A stretch of 64,000 bases of DNA from Hymenolepis diminuta (taxonomy: Eukaryota > Platyhelminthes > Cestoda > Cyclophyllidea > Hymenolepididae): contig CAADRB010000084.1 of the NCBI GenBank assembly GCA_900708905.1, positions 225,997 to 289,996 on the forward strand. The letters run 5' to 3'. Position 1 is the first letter of the stretch, and every line of letters begins with the position of its first letter. The notes below the pieces were generated by a model, which saw only the letters and a program-made list of their open reading frames with translations, had not been told where the DNA came from and made no database searches. A program made the position numbers and the translations under genes. Positions 51,371 to 64,000 of the stretch are shown here, piece by piece.

Positions 51371-54121
51371 ATGACGCTGATGACAAGTACAATGTCAGAG
51401 CAGGTCCCAGCAACTTTGATAATGCTGGGAGTATTCTCTAGTATTGGCTGCATTGGCAATACAATTGTGATTGTAATATACTCCACCAAGAAAGATCGTC
51501 TAACCTCTACAGTGTTTATCCTTGCTTTGGCAATGGTAGATTCTTTTGCTTGTATATGTCTGATCCCCCTAACAATGTATATTGAATCAGTGGAATGGCG
51601 GATAGAGTCGGAATTTCTCTGCAAGTTCTACTACGTAATCAACAATTCTTTCATACCCTTCTCCTCCCTCCTTATATCCTGCATAGCTTTTGATCGCTAT
51701 TTTGCGATATGTCATCCGTTTTCTCAGATTATCACTGTGAGTAGAGCCAAACACATTATTGTTGCTATGCTTTTTCTGGCTCTTTTACTCGGAGGAGTCT
51801 CTTCCTTGACTATCGTGTTGCAACGAGATTCCTCACTTAATTCAACAGAGCCGGAATATGAATGCACGGAGACGCGAATGTTGAATAACACAACGAAAGC
51901 ACAACTGATTATCTTTTATATTGTTCAGGGGAGCCAATTCTCTTCCTTCGTACTCTGCATTTTATCGGTCGTTATCCTCTACATTCTAATTTTTCGATCT
52001 GTTCTAATTGTAAGTTCAGCGGATTAAATAACTGTTTGAAATTAAAATAAGAAATAATAGTCATTTCAATACTGAAGCGATTTTGGAACATATATTTTTA
52101 CCAATTTAATGTGAATATTTTAAGCATATATTTAATACCCATACTACATAATATTGCTAACTCGAATTTATGACAAATTGAAAATCAAGGAAAAATTTTA
52201 ATTTTCTTCCATTTAATCGAAAGTTAATTTAACTTTTTACTATTAATTTGATAAACATATTGAAAAAATAAATGTTAAATAACTTTGGAATACTTCAGTG
52301 CTTAAAATAAACGAACCCCATTAAAACTAATAATATACTAGCGTCGTAGTTAAAATAAGAATCATTGTTTATCTAACACCAAATAAATGATGAAAGGTTA
52401 ACAATTAATCATTTTTGGTAAGTATTTATTATTGAGGATCGTAATTAACACTGGGGAATTCGCCTTCTGTTAGTTTTAATTCGTGATTTTCACAGATTAT
52501 TATCTGCTATATTTGCTCTGCCAACAGCGTATTAACTTAGTGCATTGCGAAATCGATATACCTATTACCCTTCTAGTCAGGAATGTTACACATATCTTCC
52601 CAGAGTAAATTAAAAATTTACTGAGGAGTTAAGTGTGCAGTGTGACCTTTCACTTTCAAGTAAACCCAGCTTGACAGATTTTGAATCTCGATTGACCTTT
52701 TATCATGTTTAAGGTCATTTCAAGGACATCAGTTGGCGCGTTCACAAACTCCCGCCACCTATGACTAAGTTGTTATAGATAAGTAAAGAATGTAATGAAT
52801 GAAGAAAAATGTAAAATAATGAATTTCTATGCATAACACGTTGAATATATGGATATAATGAGGAAAAATATAAATCTTTGTTTTACGCGGATGGATGATG
52901 CACACTTTGAACTTTAAAACGTTCTCTATCGATCGATTGTCTCTTCCGCAGTAAGTTGGGGGTAGAGGTTTATTTTCCAGTTCGTTAAATCAAACTGCAT
53001 AATAGGTTATTAGTTTTACCAGAGGGGCTACATTAAATGGATAGAGATTTTTAACAGACAGTTCATCAGATTCATCATAATAAATGCTNNNNNNNNNNNN
53101 NNNNNNNNNNNNNNNNNNNNGTGCTATTAAGAAATAATCTATCAGAATATTTCCCGCCCATCCCGAAATCTCTCACCACTGATCTCTCTTTTGGACTGGG
53201 ATATTATTATTTATGTTCATCATATAAAGGGAACTTTTCTCTTGAAGTGAATCAAACTAAAATTGTTCAATAGGATTAAACATGGGAAATTTTTACTTCT
53301 TTTGCAAATAAAAGTTAGATTCAAATAGCTTTTAAATGATTTTATCTGTAATGAGCATAAGAGAAAATTTAATTGAAACTTTAAAATACAATTTCTATGA
53401 AAGACATGTAAATTCATTAACAAAAGAAATTAAATTATACTTTTTTTATTTTTAACAGATGAGAAAAAAGCGAAAGCATCTAATTGGAAATAAATTACGC
53501 AAAATGCCGATAATCCTAGAAAGAGCCAGTTCAAACAATGGTAGCACAAAGGAGATAGATGGAAATCTCCTAAATGAACAATGTTCCCTCAAATTGAATC
53601 CCACTATAACTGCAGGCGATTTAGAAAATGGAACTGAAGAAATAGCATTGAAGAACGAAAAGAATCGAGTCTCCGAAATATGGAAGAATAGGTTAAATTC
53701 TGCAGGAAAGTCTCCGCTTCCATCTCCTCAGCCAAGTTTACCCTCAATCGTACTTGTAAACAACTCTCTTCCAACTAATAACAAGGTGAATAAGCTTAAG
53801 TGGCCTAGTCTGAAAAAAATCAAAATTGATCAAAACCAGAACCGACGGATCTCTAACCGAGGTTTCAAGGGCAATGGGGTGCTACAGAATATGAAGACGG
53901 CTGGAATGTTATTTGTAGTGGCTATTGTTTACATTATTGCCCTTATTCCAGCCTTATTAATGGCCGCTAATTTGATTCATATATACTTACCCGTATTTTA
54001 CATGTACTATGTGAATAACGCCATTAACCCTATTATCTATTGTTTCGTGAATCCCGCCTTCCGAGAAGATGTGCAAAACTTTTTCATTTCCCGATTTCGC
54101 AATTTGCGTAAGGTCCACTGA
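51371..54121 (+). CDS. class A (rhodopsin-like) G-protein-coupled receptor
   Basis: Two coding exons, 51,371-52,009 and 53,459-54,121, join in phase 0 (GTAAGT donor; TTTTTAACAG acceptor) to give 433 residues. Family landmarks: Asn30 in TM1 (GCIGNT), Asp57 in TM2 (LALAMVD), Cys84 before TM3 and Cys165 in the second outer loop for the usual disulfide, DRY at 108-110, Pro377 in TM6, and NPIIY at 403-407 in TM7. Two N-glycosylation sequons fall in the second outer loop (Asn157, Asn172). The N-terminus before TM1 is very short. The third inner loop is about 145 residues, Asn- and Ser-rich, and starts with basic MRKKRKH; the C-tail is short. The TM4 tryptophan is missing and the TM6 toggle tryptophan is replaced by Leu375. 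The TM3 and TM7 wording suggests a peptide-type receptor, but the ligand cannot be named. The intron (1,449 bases) holds an assembly gap. Confidence 0.92.
52010..53458 (+). other. intron of the receptor gene
   Basis: GT...AG intron of 1,449 bases as assembled, placed after the end of TM5. It contains the gap at 53,089-53,120. No further exon or repeat copy was seen. Confidence 0.7.
53089..53120. other. assembly gap (32 N)
   Basis: A run of N inside the receptor intron. The true length is unknown and sequence could be missing here. Confidence 1.
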
Positions 54122-57100
54122 GATCGAAGAAATAGATGAAGATTTTGTATTTCTTTCAATGGATCCTTTTAAATTTCATGGGAGAGTAATGTCTTATGTT
54201 AAATTCTCACAGAATTCCTTTACAGAAGGAAATTAAATTATATTTTGGCTTAAACTTAAGAAATACACATTTAGAATATTTATTCTCTTATTTTTTCTGA
54301 AAAACTGAATTTCTTCACTAATATGTTGATATTAATTTTTCAGTGTATAAAAACATTTTATCCAGTTTGCAATAGATGAAAACATAAAATATTCCTTCTT
54401 ATGGCAAAAGATTCCTTCTAAGTCATGTTTAAGTAGTTGAATTAAGCTTTAACATTTAATTAAATTGAAGGTGCCCCATGAGCTCCAGTTAAGCAAGTTT
54501 TCAAATTTTAATTATTGTTTTTAGTTACTTTTGCGGCTGTTCTTCAAAATGAAAAGTTTTTGTACCCTGTCTCCAAACGCAAGATCCTTCTTTATTTAAT
54601 TATATGTCTTTTAAAACAATAAGAAATAGATCGCACATTACGTGCTTTTATTTGTTTTTCTTATGAATTCTAACTTTGGGCACGTTAGGTCTGGCAGTCG
54701 AGTAATCTTGTGATGGGAGATTAATCGTTCCAAATCTTACAGTTTGCAGCTCATTACTGTAGACATCTTAGATAGTAGAAAGAGACACTATGAACCATGG
54801 CAAAATTAAGAAAAGAATAATGATAAAGCAAGCTATCGAAAAAATTATTCTACTTTGAGAGAGTACTAGGCGATTTCTTGAATATCGTAATGGGATAACA
54901 ATTATCCGTTAAGATATTTTAGGATCTCACTGAGAAAAAATACTTTGTAATTGATGGTAATATATCAAGAATGTGATTTCACCATAAACTAAATCATGAC
55001 AGTATACACAATGTCTTTATTTGTTGAAATAATTCAAAGAAAGCCTACTGATAAGACTGAAAGATATCGGTAAAGATTTTTCGATATTTTATTAGGGACA
55101 TCACCGCCAAGAAAATGAGCATTCAGAAATGAATATCTTCTAATCAAGGTCATTTTTAAACCATAAAAATGAGTAAGGAGAAATAGCACTGATGTTATAG
55201 TAATTGGATTTGTACATTTCAATTGCGATAATGGTTGCTACATCCTTAGTAACTGACAAATACGTTCATAAGTAGCTAAATTTAAGATTAAAAAAGGAAG
55301 TAACGCGCTTGGAATAATTATTATATAATAATTTTTAGCAATGAAAGAGTATTTTTGTCTTTAGAAATTGTCGATAAATAGTAACCCTTAAAACTGTCTT
55401 AAACGGAATGATTAAATTATTTTGTGTCGCAAAAATTTATATTTTTTCAACAGGTATATAAATAAACAGACAAAAAATAAAGCAAATCAATTTTATCGGC
55501 TAATTAAAATAAATTTGAATATTTAGGCCGTTTATATTTTTGTACAACTTTCTACAAATTAATTAATTCTAGATCTTTGACACTTAAGTTTAACTGAATG
55601 ACTGCAATGCGCAGGTTAAAATATTGTCCTCCCTCCTTTGCTAGAGATGGCAGAACATTCTCTAAACATGGTGCCTATACCCTAAGAATATTCTCAGAAT
55701 ACCTAAGTTATTCTTTGCAGCTCAATAAAATTCTTTACTCTATTTACTTTGCATTTAAGCAAAATCTGTCCTAGTTCTTTATGTCCATCTTATTCAAATT
55801 GAACCACACCCTGATATCCTCTTTAATATAGAAATGGAAATAAGCATTGAAAATTAAGATAAAAATCTCTTTTCAAGCAGATGTTGAACTATACGTCTAG
55901 AAATGTTTCCAGATTTATGATACTTTAAAAAATCTGTTACCTTGGTTAGGAAAAAATATCAATATATTAATATTTTAATTTTAAGATATCTGCTTAGTTA
56001 CTTTGTTAAAATATAAGAGATTACTTCTTTTTTTCTAAATCAATGCAAAAGTATTACTGCCATTGCTGAATGATTTATTAATTTATGGTTCAATTATATT
56101 CCTCTTAACTTCCCAAAATAAAGGAAGTCGATATTGTTAAGAAAGATTTTTCGATGGGTTGAAGAAAAGCACCCTATTACCTGATCATCAGAAATTTAAT
56201 TTTAGTTTGAAAAGTTCCAGTCTCTTTTAAATCAAGATCTGATGCAATATTTTTGCGAATATTTTTCATATACCTTCAGAACCTTGTCAGTTTTTATAGG
56301 TTTGATTGAGAGTTTTATTACATAATGTCCGACATATGCTATAAAAACTTAGCAAGAAGCCAGAATTCGTAACCGAAGTATCAAGTAATCACCCCACAAA
56401 CACAATAGATGAAATCATTGCTAGAATGTTGAGAGTTTTAATCACAAAATCTGGTGGGAAATTATCAAAAGTGAATAGTTACATTCTCATTCGTAAGACA
56501 TGATACTTTGTTCTTACATGGCGGCTTTATTTGTTAAGCAACTACAATATATTGTTACAGTTAGCCAATTTCAAGTTTGCTGACGAATTTGTATGTTCTT
56601 TGCATCGTTTCGCATACGAACAGCTACATATTCTCCTATTTGTACTACTTTTAATGCGTTGTTCATAGCAACTTGAATAGTTGGTAGCTTTGCATGTTTT
56701 TATGACCAAATGTGAATTCTGAACAACAGAGAGGTAAAAACTACCTCATATACAAACAACAACAAGCAAGGAAATGTTCTTGCTGATTATCCACGTTCAA
56801 TTGAAGAAAACGACGATTTTGAATTCATGAATATACAAAATAGCTTATTTTTCATTCTTATAAAGGCATTTACATTTTATTGATATAAATATTTTAATAT
56901 GTTCATAATGTTCGTAACATACAATAAAAAATGCGTTTTGCATTTCTTCCCTTGTTTGCGTTCTCTAATATTATCATTATCATTATTATGCTCCACAACA
57001 ATATAAAAATTACAATTGTTAATTTTGGGAAGCAAATAAAATTTATTATCATAACGTTTAATAGATGTTAAAGGGGAGATAACCACTGAGAACGGAGAAA

Positions 57101-57949
57101 AGTCAGTGTAGGAAAGAGCCTGACTCCATTTGATTTTATACTGGAGTTGTATGATATTATTACATTAGCAGTTCACGTTAAAAAATCAAATTTTGCTATT
57201 CATTGTCCGAATTGTAGTAAACGCTCATCTACAAAGTTCAGCTCCTATTGATCGATATTCTCTATCTATAGGAGAGATAGTTAGCGACTAACTTTTCAGA
57301 ATTATGAAATAAATAAACTGTCCAATTTTTTTTAAAGGGCTTAAATCAAATTCTAAATTCCAAATATTTCGAAACTCAATTTTCATGATTTGACATTTAT
57401 TTCAATGTCCCACTGATTAAGTTGCATTCTCCCTGAGAAGCAACAGAGGTCAAAAATTTTATATATTGAATGTTTTATCTCATGATCCTCTTCAATAGGT
57501 ATTATTCATATTTACGTGAAATACCTCAAGGCTTATTAGCATTTGTTAAGCCAATTTGTTCATTTCCAAATTGCTGGAAGCTTCATTTATTTACAAATTG
57601 ACATGCAATTTACGATTCTTATTCGGACAAATTTGCCGTTGCTAAATTAATGCATTTTATAAGAAATATTAATACATTTTATCATCTATATTTAACATAA
57701 CTCACCTTACTAATGAACGGAATTCGGGCTGCTGAATATCATTTGCTTCGTTTAGCCTTTTCAAGCTTTGAAAGTAAGAGGTGAGGAACATTAGCAAGGC
57801 TAAGGATCATTATTAAGGAACCCAATCAATTAGCTCCGAACATTGTGGACAGTCATACGCCAAGTCGATCGTGGGACGAATTGTGAAAAATGTAAACTAA
57901 CCATCCAGCAATTATTGGAAAACCTGAACCAAAACATCATTTAAGGTAA
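54122..57949. other. intergenic 3' of the receptor
   Basis: No consensus AATAAA was found soon after the stop; AATTAAA variants occur near 54,230. At 55,640-55,675, GAGATGGCAGAACATT followed by GGTGCC weakly recalls the repeat head at 16.2 kb. Nothing else can be supported. Confidence 0.35.
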
Positions 57950-58140
57950 GATTTTTTTACTCCTCTTATCATCTGCTAATCCCTTGTCTTTAAGACTGAC
58001 CGATTTCAATTGCTTTCCACAATAATAAATCATAAAATTTTGGTGTTACTTTGAGCAGAACTAATGCGCTTCATGATTCTATACGTAGCCATAGTTTGTG
58101 GCCATCCGTACGAGATTTAAATCCGTTAAACATTTCCAAA
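57950..58140 (-). mobile_element. tRNA-headed repeat, short internally deleted copy, reverse orientation
   Basis: On the minus strand a head fragment (CGTACGGATGGCCACAAACT, then GGCTACGTATAGAATC, 58,070-58,125) is followed by the start of the body (TATTATTGTGGAAAGCAATT, GAAATCGGTCAG, near 57,995-58,035). The order head then body agrees with the copies at 7.2 and 16.1 kb, which supports one composite element. Confidence 0.45.
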
Positions 58141-58440
58141 CTTAATTTATTGTATACATCTAACAAAAATCAGTTTTGCCTTAATCGAATATTTAGGCAT
58201 TCAAAAGAATATTAAAAAAAGCTTTTGCGACCAATTTCACGATTTTTATATTTGCAGTTTTGGCAGCGAATAAAAAGCCGTGGTTAAACTTGTCAAAGTC
58301 GGGTGAAATATGCCTGCAGACAAGTGTAGTATGTCAAAATTACTGATAGATCTTATTGGAATTCGTGAAAAAGTGGTCGAAATTAATTCAATGGGGAGCA
58401 AAAATATTATCTCTCAGAAATAATAGCATTATCTCGAACA

Positions 58441-58466
58441 ATATATATATATATATATATATATAT
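58441..58466. repeat. (AT)n microsatellite
   Basis: Uninterrupted alternating A and T for about 26 bases. Confidence 0.95.
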
Positions 58467-59289
58467 TAGTCTCTTCCCTCTTAGAAGGCACCTGTCACTA
58501 ATTAACTGATCAAATTACAAAGTTCTAAATATCCTAATTACATGCTGTTTTGTTGCACAATTTTCAGAAACCCTATTTCAAATAATTTCTTCAATTTGCA
58601 CTCATAATACTTATTCTTTCAATTATTAAGGGAAAATTAATGCACTTTGAAAGCCAGCTTTAATTAGTTTAGGGCATTTGATTTAGTAATTTTTGTTGGG
58701 CATGTTTTATCATTGACTTCAGCATTTATACTTTTTAGCCTTAAGTATTAAACAAATTTTAATAATAATTTTCATTTTTAATATTAGTTAATTCAGACAC
58801 GTAGCGTTTCGCATTTACGATGTCAATTTGTGTTCATGAAGTTTGAGAAGAATCAGCGGATCAAGGAACAGAATGATTTGTGATCCTGCGGTCAGTAGCA
58901 TGATGTTATCATGCTTTAGATTATTTTTTAGGAAATCTCTTTAATTTCAGTGGACAAATTTCTACAGCATATGCATAATTATTGCCAAAGAAGCAAAGTG
59001 TAAAGTTCCAGCATCCCTTAGGTGCAGTTTAGTGTGTTATTGTGATTAGTTTCAGACCAAAGTCGACCGATAATAGTTAATCAACCAATTTATTCAAAAG
59101 CCGTATGCAGCATACGAAGTGGACAGTAAAATGTATAAAGTTCACATCCTAGTACATTGAAGTGTGAGCTTTGTTAGGCTTTATAGGTACCTTCTCTGTA
59201 TTTGAACAATCCTTTTCAGCTTGACTTTGTCTTCAAGATTATATTAATAGAAGCATATATACTTTATTCAGTTGAGAAACTCTAAATGT
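58467..59289. other. intergenic, nothing recognised
   Basis: No feature that I can support. Confidence 0.4.
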
Positions 59290-59550
59290 AGAATAATTAT
59301 ATGAAAGTACGCGTCTGGTAGTGCATCCGTGAATTAAGTCAACATCCATTTAATTACTTTGGTAACTGGGAGCATATATCCCGTGTGTGCATATTTGTGC
59401 ATCGATACCTAAACAGTTACCAATCGTCACGCCGAGACGTCGGCGACGTGACATGACTGACATCCCGACCACTTGCGTACTGAACTGGCAACCTGAAATA
59501 CTTGACTAATTCGATCTATTCGGTTGATGTGACCCCAGTGGACATAACGT
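59290..59550. other. small CpG-dense island in A+T-rich DNA
   Basis: Composition is clearly richer in G+C than its surroundings, with CpG clustered at 59,425-59,455. It has no open frame and does not match the tRNA-headed repeat. It could be a regulatory element, a fragment of an unknown repeat or a decayed gene. Confidence 0.35.
59426..59452. repeat. inverted repeat (hairpin)
   Basis: GTCAC-GCCGA, a four-base loop GACG, then TCGGC-GAC-GTGAC. The ten-base arms pair with one three-base bulge. It contains GACGTC and GACGTGAC, which resemble CREB/ATF-type sites. The pairing is seen directly; the function is not known. Confidence 0.6.
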
Positions 59551-62500
59551 TATTACAGTTCTAATGAAGCATCTAATTTAGCGTTGAAAATTTTCTTAAA
59601 TATGTGAGACAAAATTTTGAATCACGCGGCTGGCGCTGCAGAGGAAAGTCACTTTTATTTATATACGTTCATTGAAGCAGAAATATAAGATTTTTTGGGC
59701 TTAATCATTTTTCATAACTTTATCCTATTAAACAAAGTTTAAATTTATTTTATTCAAAAATGTTATAAAATATTTCAATAAGTAAATTAAGAATAAAAGC
59801 CAATTACACTTCAAAAACACCTTATTAAATTCACTTGGGTAAGCATTAAATACAGGTGAATTGGATGTTATCTCTCTGTTAATGGTATAGAAAACAGCAA
59901 AATTGACTGTCATTATTACTACACTTTGCAAATGAAAATCGATCCACTTGCAACTAATCACTGAGGCCTGCTAACTAACCAACACACTCTACTTAATGGG
60001 AAAGTTAATTCAGCAAAAGCACATCAAACTGCATCATAATCATTAGAATCTACAAAGGTCTATTTCCGTTTTATTAAAGGGGAAATTCTTGCGGTTTATT
60101 TCTTAACGTCGCGGTGATTATAAATTCCAACGCGCATTAAGTTTGTGAATTATGTTGCGAAGAGGTCTTTCTGGACAAGTGCTGGTATTATATAGCATTT
60201 TGCAAAAGTTTCTATTTTAAGGGCAGTTCTGAAGAAGCTTTTAAAAGATCAGATCAGTTTTAGGAGCTCATTTCGAAAAAATATCGAAAATTCCGAGTAT
60301 TCTACGTATTAACTGCAAATTTAAATATTCTGGATTCGGTGATAGCGAATATAGGAAAATGGGAAACAAGTTGTAGTGAGCTACATACTATAGCCACTAA
60401 ACATATAATTACTAAGAATAAGTAGATAGGCATAGGAATATTAATTGTATTTATCTGAGAGAAAAAGAGAGAACCAAAGGGTGGTCTAGTTTGCTATAGT
60501 CTTTAGTGGTTTGAAATTAAAGCTTTTTATCTTGTACTTTAACCTTCCCATCATCTTTATCTCGGTCAAATAAATGATGCTTTTAATTTTTATTTTGAAT
60601 GAATTAATGTCAGTTTAAAATTTAATGGTCAACTCTGACGAATATTTTATTTCAATACTGTTTATATACTCTCAGCTTAATAGTACTAAATGAAAATCCG
60701 GCTGTTTTACCGTAGTAATAGGTAAAATTTAATTAAAACAAGAAGATTCTAATAATTCAAAGTAAATTGCTTGCAGTTTTTTAAAATTTGTCTGTGATTT
60801 AAAAAGATGTTTCACGATTATTCTCCTAAAATAAAAAAATTTACTGCCTAATCTTGTGATATAGCATTGTGCGTACTCGTCTGGCGGATTAAGTCTGTTG
60901 ATAATAAGAGCAAATCATATTTAACAGCAACTGTTTATAACGGCATGAATTATAAATGTCATTAATTCTTATCTACATTAATTTTTATCTCGATTATCTT
61001 ATTGATTTTTATGCATTTTATTGTTTTTTGCACAGTAATTTTATTTTAATACTTATATCTATATTCTCTCACTTTTTATTGACATTGCCTCATCTACCTT
61101 CTGCGTTATGAGCTCCACTCTACCATATGTGAAGACTTATTAGTAAAAGCGGCTAACTTCCATCGGTTTTCTTAAAGATTACCTCCACTTAACCTGTCGC
61201 TATATAATTTTGCGGTTGCAGAATGTTCATGTGATAACTTGTTCACTGGTTTACATTCAAAAGTTGAAAGTTCATAATTGTTTCTCGGGATTACTGACCA
61301 AGTTTTTGCCCAAACTCTCCAGTGTTAATTCTTTGGCAGTTTAATAATTACCGTAATCGGCTTTGCTACTTCAATAAAGTTCCTCTTTTAAAAGCAAAAA
61401 TAGCAGCATGATCTTACAGGATTTAAGCATTACACGTGATCTTAACATAGCTGAGTTCACGAAGCTGAGTTCACTTAAGGTAAGCATGACAATATTAAAT
61501 ATCAGACAACATAAACAGCGATTTTGATTGAATAATATTAAATTTTGTAAATAATTTAAGCATTAAGTATTGCCAAATCCAAAAGTAAATATTAGGCGCT
61601 TAGGATCCTGATAAATTTTTAAATACAAGGGACAGTTTGATTTAGCTTATCAGACGTCAATATTATAAAGTTATAAAATTAAACCTCCAAAAGCTCTTCC
61701 ATCAATCGCTTTAAAAAGGAGCCGTAGAAGTTGATTTATTTGCAGAAAAATTTGAAGCTGCCAGAAGTTATGCCCCAAGATATGATCAACACTCACAGTT
61801 GCTATTTAACTGTCATTTTACTTGTCCTATGGATTATATATATTTTTAAACAAAATGGAAAAAAAGGCTTTTTTAAACAGAAACTTACTTAAGTTTAAAA
61901 AATGAATAATCATTTATTAAGCATTCTTTGGCAAAAAAATTTGAGATAGATTTCATTAGTGGTAGATAGGTGCTTGAATTGGCTTTGCTGCTTTCCGAAA
62001 TGCAGCAAATTTCGAATCAAAATTTGAGTCCTGCTAAAAGACGTGCATGAAAAACTATTTGATTAAAATATCAATTTTAGGCTATTTTGAAGCAAAGAAA
62101 TTATGTAAAAAGTTTTGAATAAATAAATACTATACTTTTTCATTGATTTTTCACTGAAGTCCATTAAGCATTGCAATCAATTTTCTGACATCAATTTGAA
62201 AGAAAGGATTTGACTCTCGTCAATACTTTCTGCCTAAACGTACAAGTAAATTGATAAAATAAGGTTTAGATTCAAATTGTCCCTGGATAAATCTTATATA
62301 ATTCATGATTTAAAATCAATTTAAAGTTTATATTTAACATTTATACTTTAAATCCAAAATTTTCAATTAAGAAGTCTAAAATTTCATTTAACTTACTTCA
62401 TTTTTTTGAATAAAATCAACAAAATCATAAAGATTTCTATTTTAGGATAGTAAATGACCTTACCCATATATAAGGTTGATGTAAACGGTATTTTTGATGC

Positions 62501-64000
62501 TAATTAAAATTTTAGGAGATAATTATAGAATTAATTATAAGGCGTCTATTTATTCAATAACGAAAAAAGGAAAGGTACTTGTAATGCTCTATGCTTTGTC
62601 TGCTGGACTTAACACCTTCCTTTCGTATTATATTATTCTCTGTTTTCCGCTTTCTTTTTGTCATTCTGCTTGCCATTAAATCTCAGATTAAAAATGCAGT
62701 TTCTTGGTTTTTCGGTCATCTAAAACCCACGAATTTCAGTTTTATTATGCTATATAGATAAGGTTTTGCTTGCCTGTCTGCAGCTCTGTTTTTGTCCTAT
62801 GATTGATATTTTAAAATTGTTCCAAGGCTATGTTGGATAAAATTTGTAATTAATTTATATTTTTAAATTGTCCAAACATTTTTCATCATAGCTGATAATC
62901 TAATATGATTGCAAGCGGATGTTAATGAAATCAACGGCGTTTTACATGTGAGTGTAGTAGTTTTATAACTGTGAATAATATAGCTATCAATTATTATCTC
63001 TATCCAAAATTATCACTAAGGGGAAAAACAAAACAACTCCCTAAACTAGCACTTGCATCAATCATTTAGGTATTAAAGAAACGAAATACAATAACAATTT
63101 AGGTTAAATTAGTAAAAGAACGAGTGGATTCACGCGCACAAACTATATATAGCTTGATTTTATCACATTCAACAAATGGCATATATAATTATTTTTAATG
63201 CATTATAAGTAAGTAATTCTGAAATATAGTAGAATCTCTGATTGATTCTATATAAATTTATTTAGATTACTTTATTGAAAAATTTTGAAGATGCGATACT
63301 GTCTACCGATGTTAATATCTTTAAGTTACATTTACTTAGTGGAGAAGATATTTAGATCATTTTAGCAAAAGTCGAAGATTTTTAAATATCTTTATTTAAG
63401 ATTGTTGTTTATTTCTCTTTGGACCTATTATATCTTTACACAGTTTAAGAACTTTTTAGTAATCAACTGAAACTCATATTTGAAGAAGACGCTTGTTGCA
63501 AATCTTATAAAATTAAGAATTAGGCGTTTGCTTTTAAATTTCAAGTTGTGGTTGAAATTCACTTTTGAATACACGAAAGATCGCAAACCAAATTTATAAT
63601 GCTCAGCGGACTGAGTGGTGGTGCTAGTCACACATTCAAATCTATTGATATAAACGTCGTTAAAGCTAAAAATGCAAATTTTCAATTATGAAATCATGTC
63701 TAGCACACTTATTTAAACATCGTAACATTTTACCTCATTGGTAAGTTTGAAATTAAGACAAATTTAGACACAAATTACTTCTTTCTAAGAAAATTTATGT
63801 ACAGTTTGTATTTATAATGAATGCTAGAATCTTAATAAAAAAAGAGAAAGAGTAAATTAGGTATTAGTTAAGTAAAAAGCTCTAACAAATAATTAAAGGC
63901 GATAATTCATTTTTTCTTACGCTCATAATGCACATTATCTTTTTATTTTAGTCATGGGTTGCATAGATTTAGTCTTGAGCTATTGATTTGTACATTTTAA
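59551..64000. other. intergenic, nothing recognised
   Basis: A+T-rich with no gene, repeat copy or regulatory element that I can support. Open stretches at 59,728-59,961, 62,494-62,679 and 63,428-63,685 are A+T-rich and unsupported. Confidence 0.4.

Noticed and set aside
1..64000. CRISPR arrays, operons, rRNA, spliceosomal U6 or 5S RNA genes
   Set aside because: No regularly spaced repeats and no recognisable core sequences of these RNAs were found; gene structure is eukaryotic.

Overview
The window is eukaryotic, A+T-rich DNA with widely spaced genes, most likely from a parasitic flatworm and probably a cestode with a low-GC genome. The main clue is intron size. Nearly all short introns whose ends I can fix are 33, 36, 36, 65, 69, 69, 73 or 85 bases. 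From memory, and not checked here, tapeworm genomes have intron-length peaks near 36 and 73. No bacterial or phage organisation, CRISPR array or operon is present.

Left part (1-13.5 kb): this holds most of the coding sequence. A decayed or partial cullin-like gene lies on the minus strand at the left edge (about 0.45-1.3 kb). A small coiled-coil protein gene lies on the plus strand (2.25-2.7 kb). Converging on it is a complete minus-strand gene of 11 exons (10.2 to 3.0 kb) for exocyst subunit 8 (EXOC8/Exo84), predicted at 759 residues. A second, more damaged copy of the cullin-like segment sits at 12.3-13.4 kb, so an old duplication flanks EXOC8. An isolated exon-like stretch of unknown identity lies at 11.5 kb.

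Middle (13.5-50 kb): I see no complete gene. It contains copies of a dispersed repeat with a tRNA-like head and, in several copies, a distinct 3' body of about 350 bases (7.2, 14.1, 16.1, 23.3, 29.4, 29.9, 39.1, 41.0 and 58.0 kb). It also has a decayed reverse-transcriptase fragment (21.4-21.6 kb), AT microsatellites, and an unrecognised GC-richer, coding-like island (42.0-42.85 kb).

Right part (50-64 kb): a plus-strand class A (rhodopsin-like) G-protein-coupled receptor of 433 residues is encoded by two coding exons (51,371-52,009 and 53,459-54,121). A likely non-coding first exon and a CCAAT-rich promoter lie near 50.4-50.5 kb. The long intron contains a 32-base assembly gap. The remaining sequence shows only a degraded repeat copy, a microsatellite and a small CpG-dense hairpin region at 59.4 kb.

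The two well-supported genes act at the plasma membrane, one in vesicle tethering for exocytosis and one in receptor signalling. Nothing in the sequence links their regulation. All exon joins were read by hand from splice signals, frame continuity and remembered family sequences; none was tested with transcripts or database searches.
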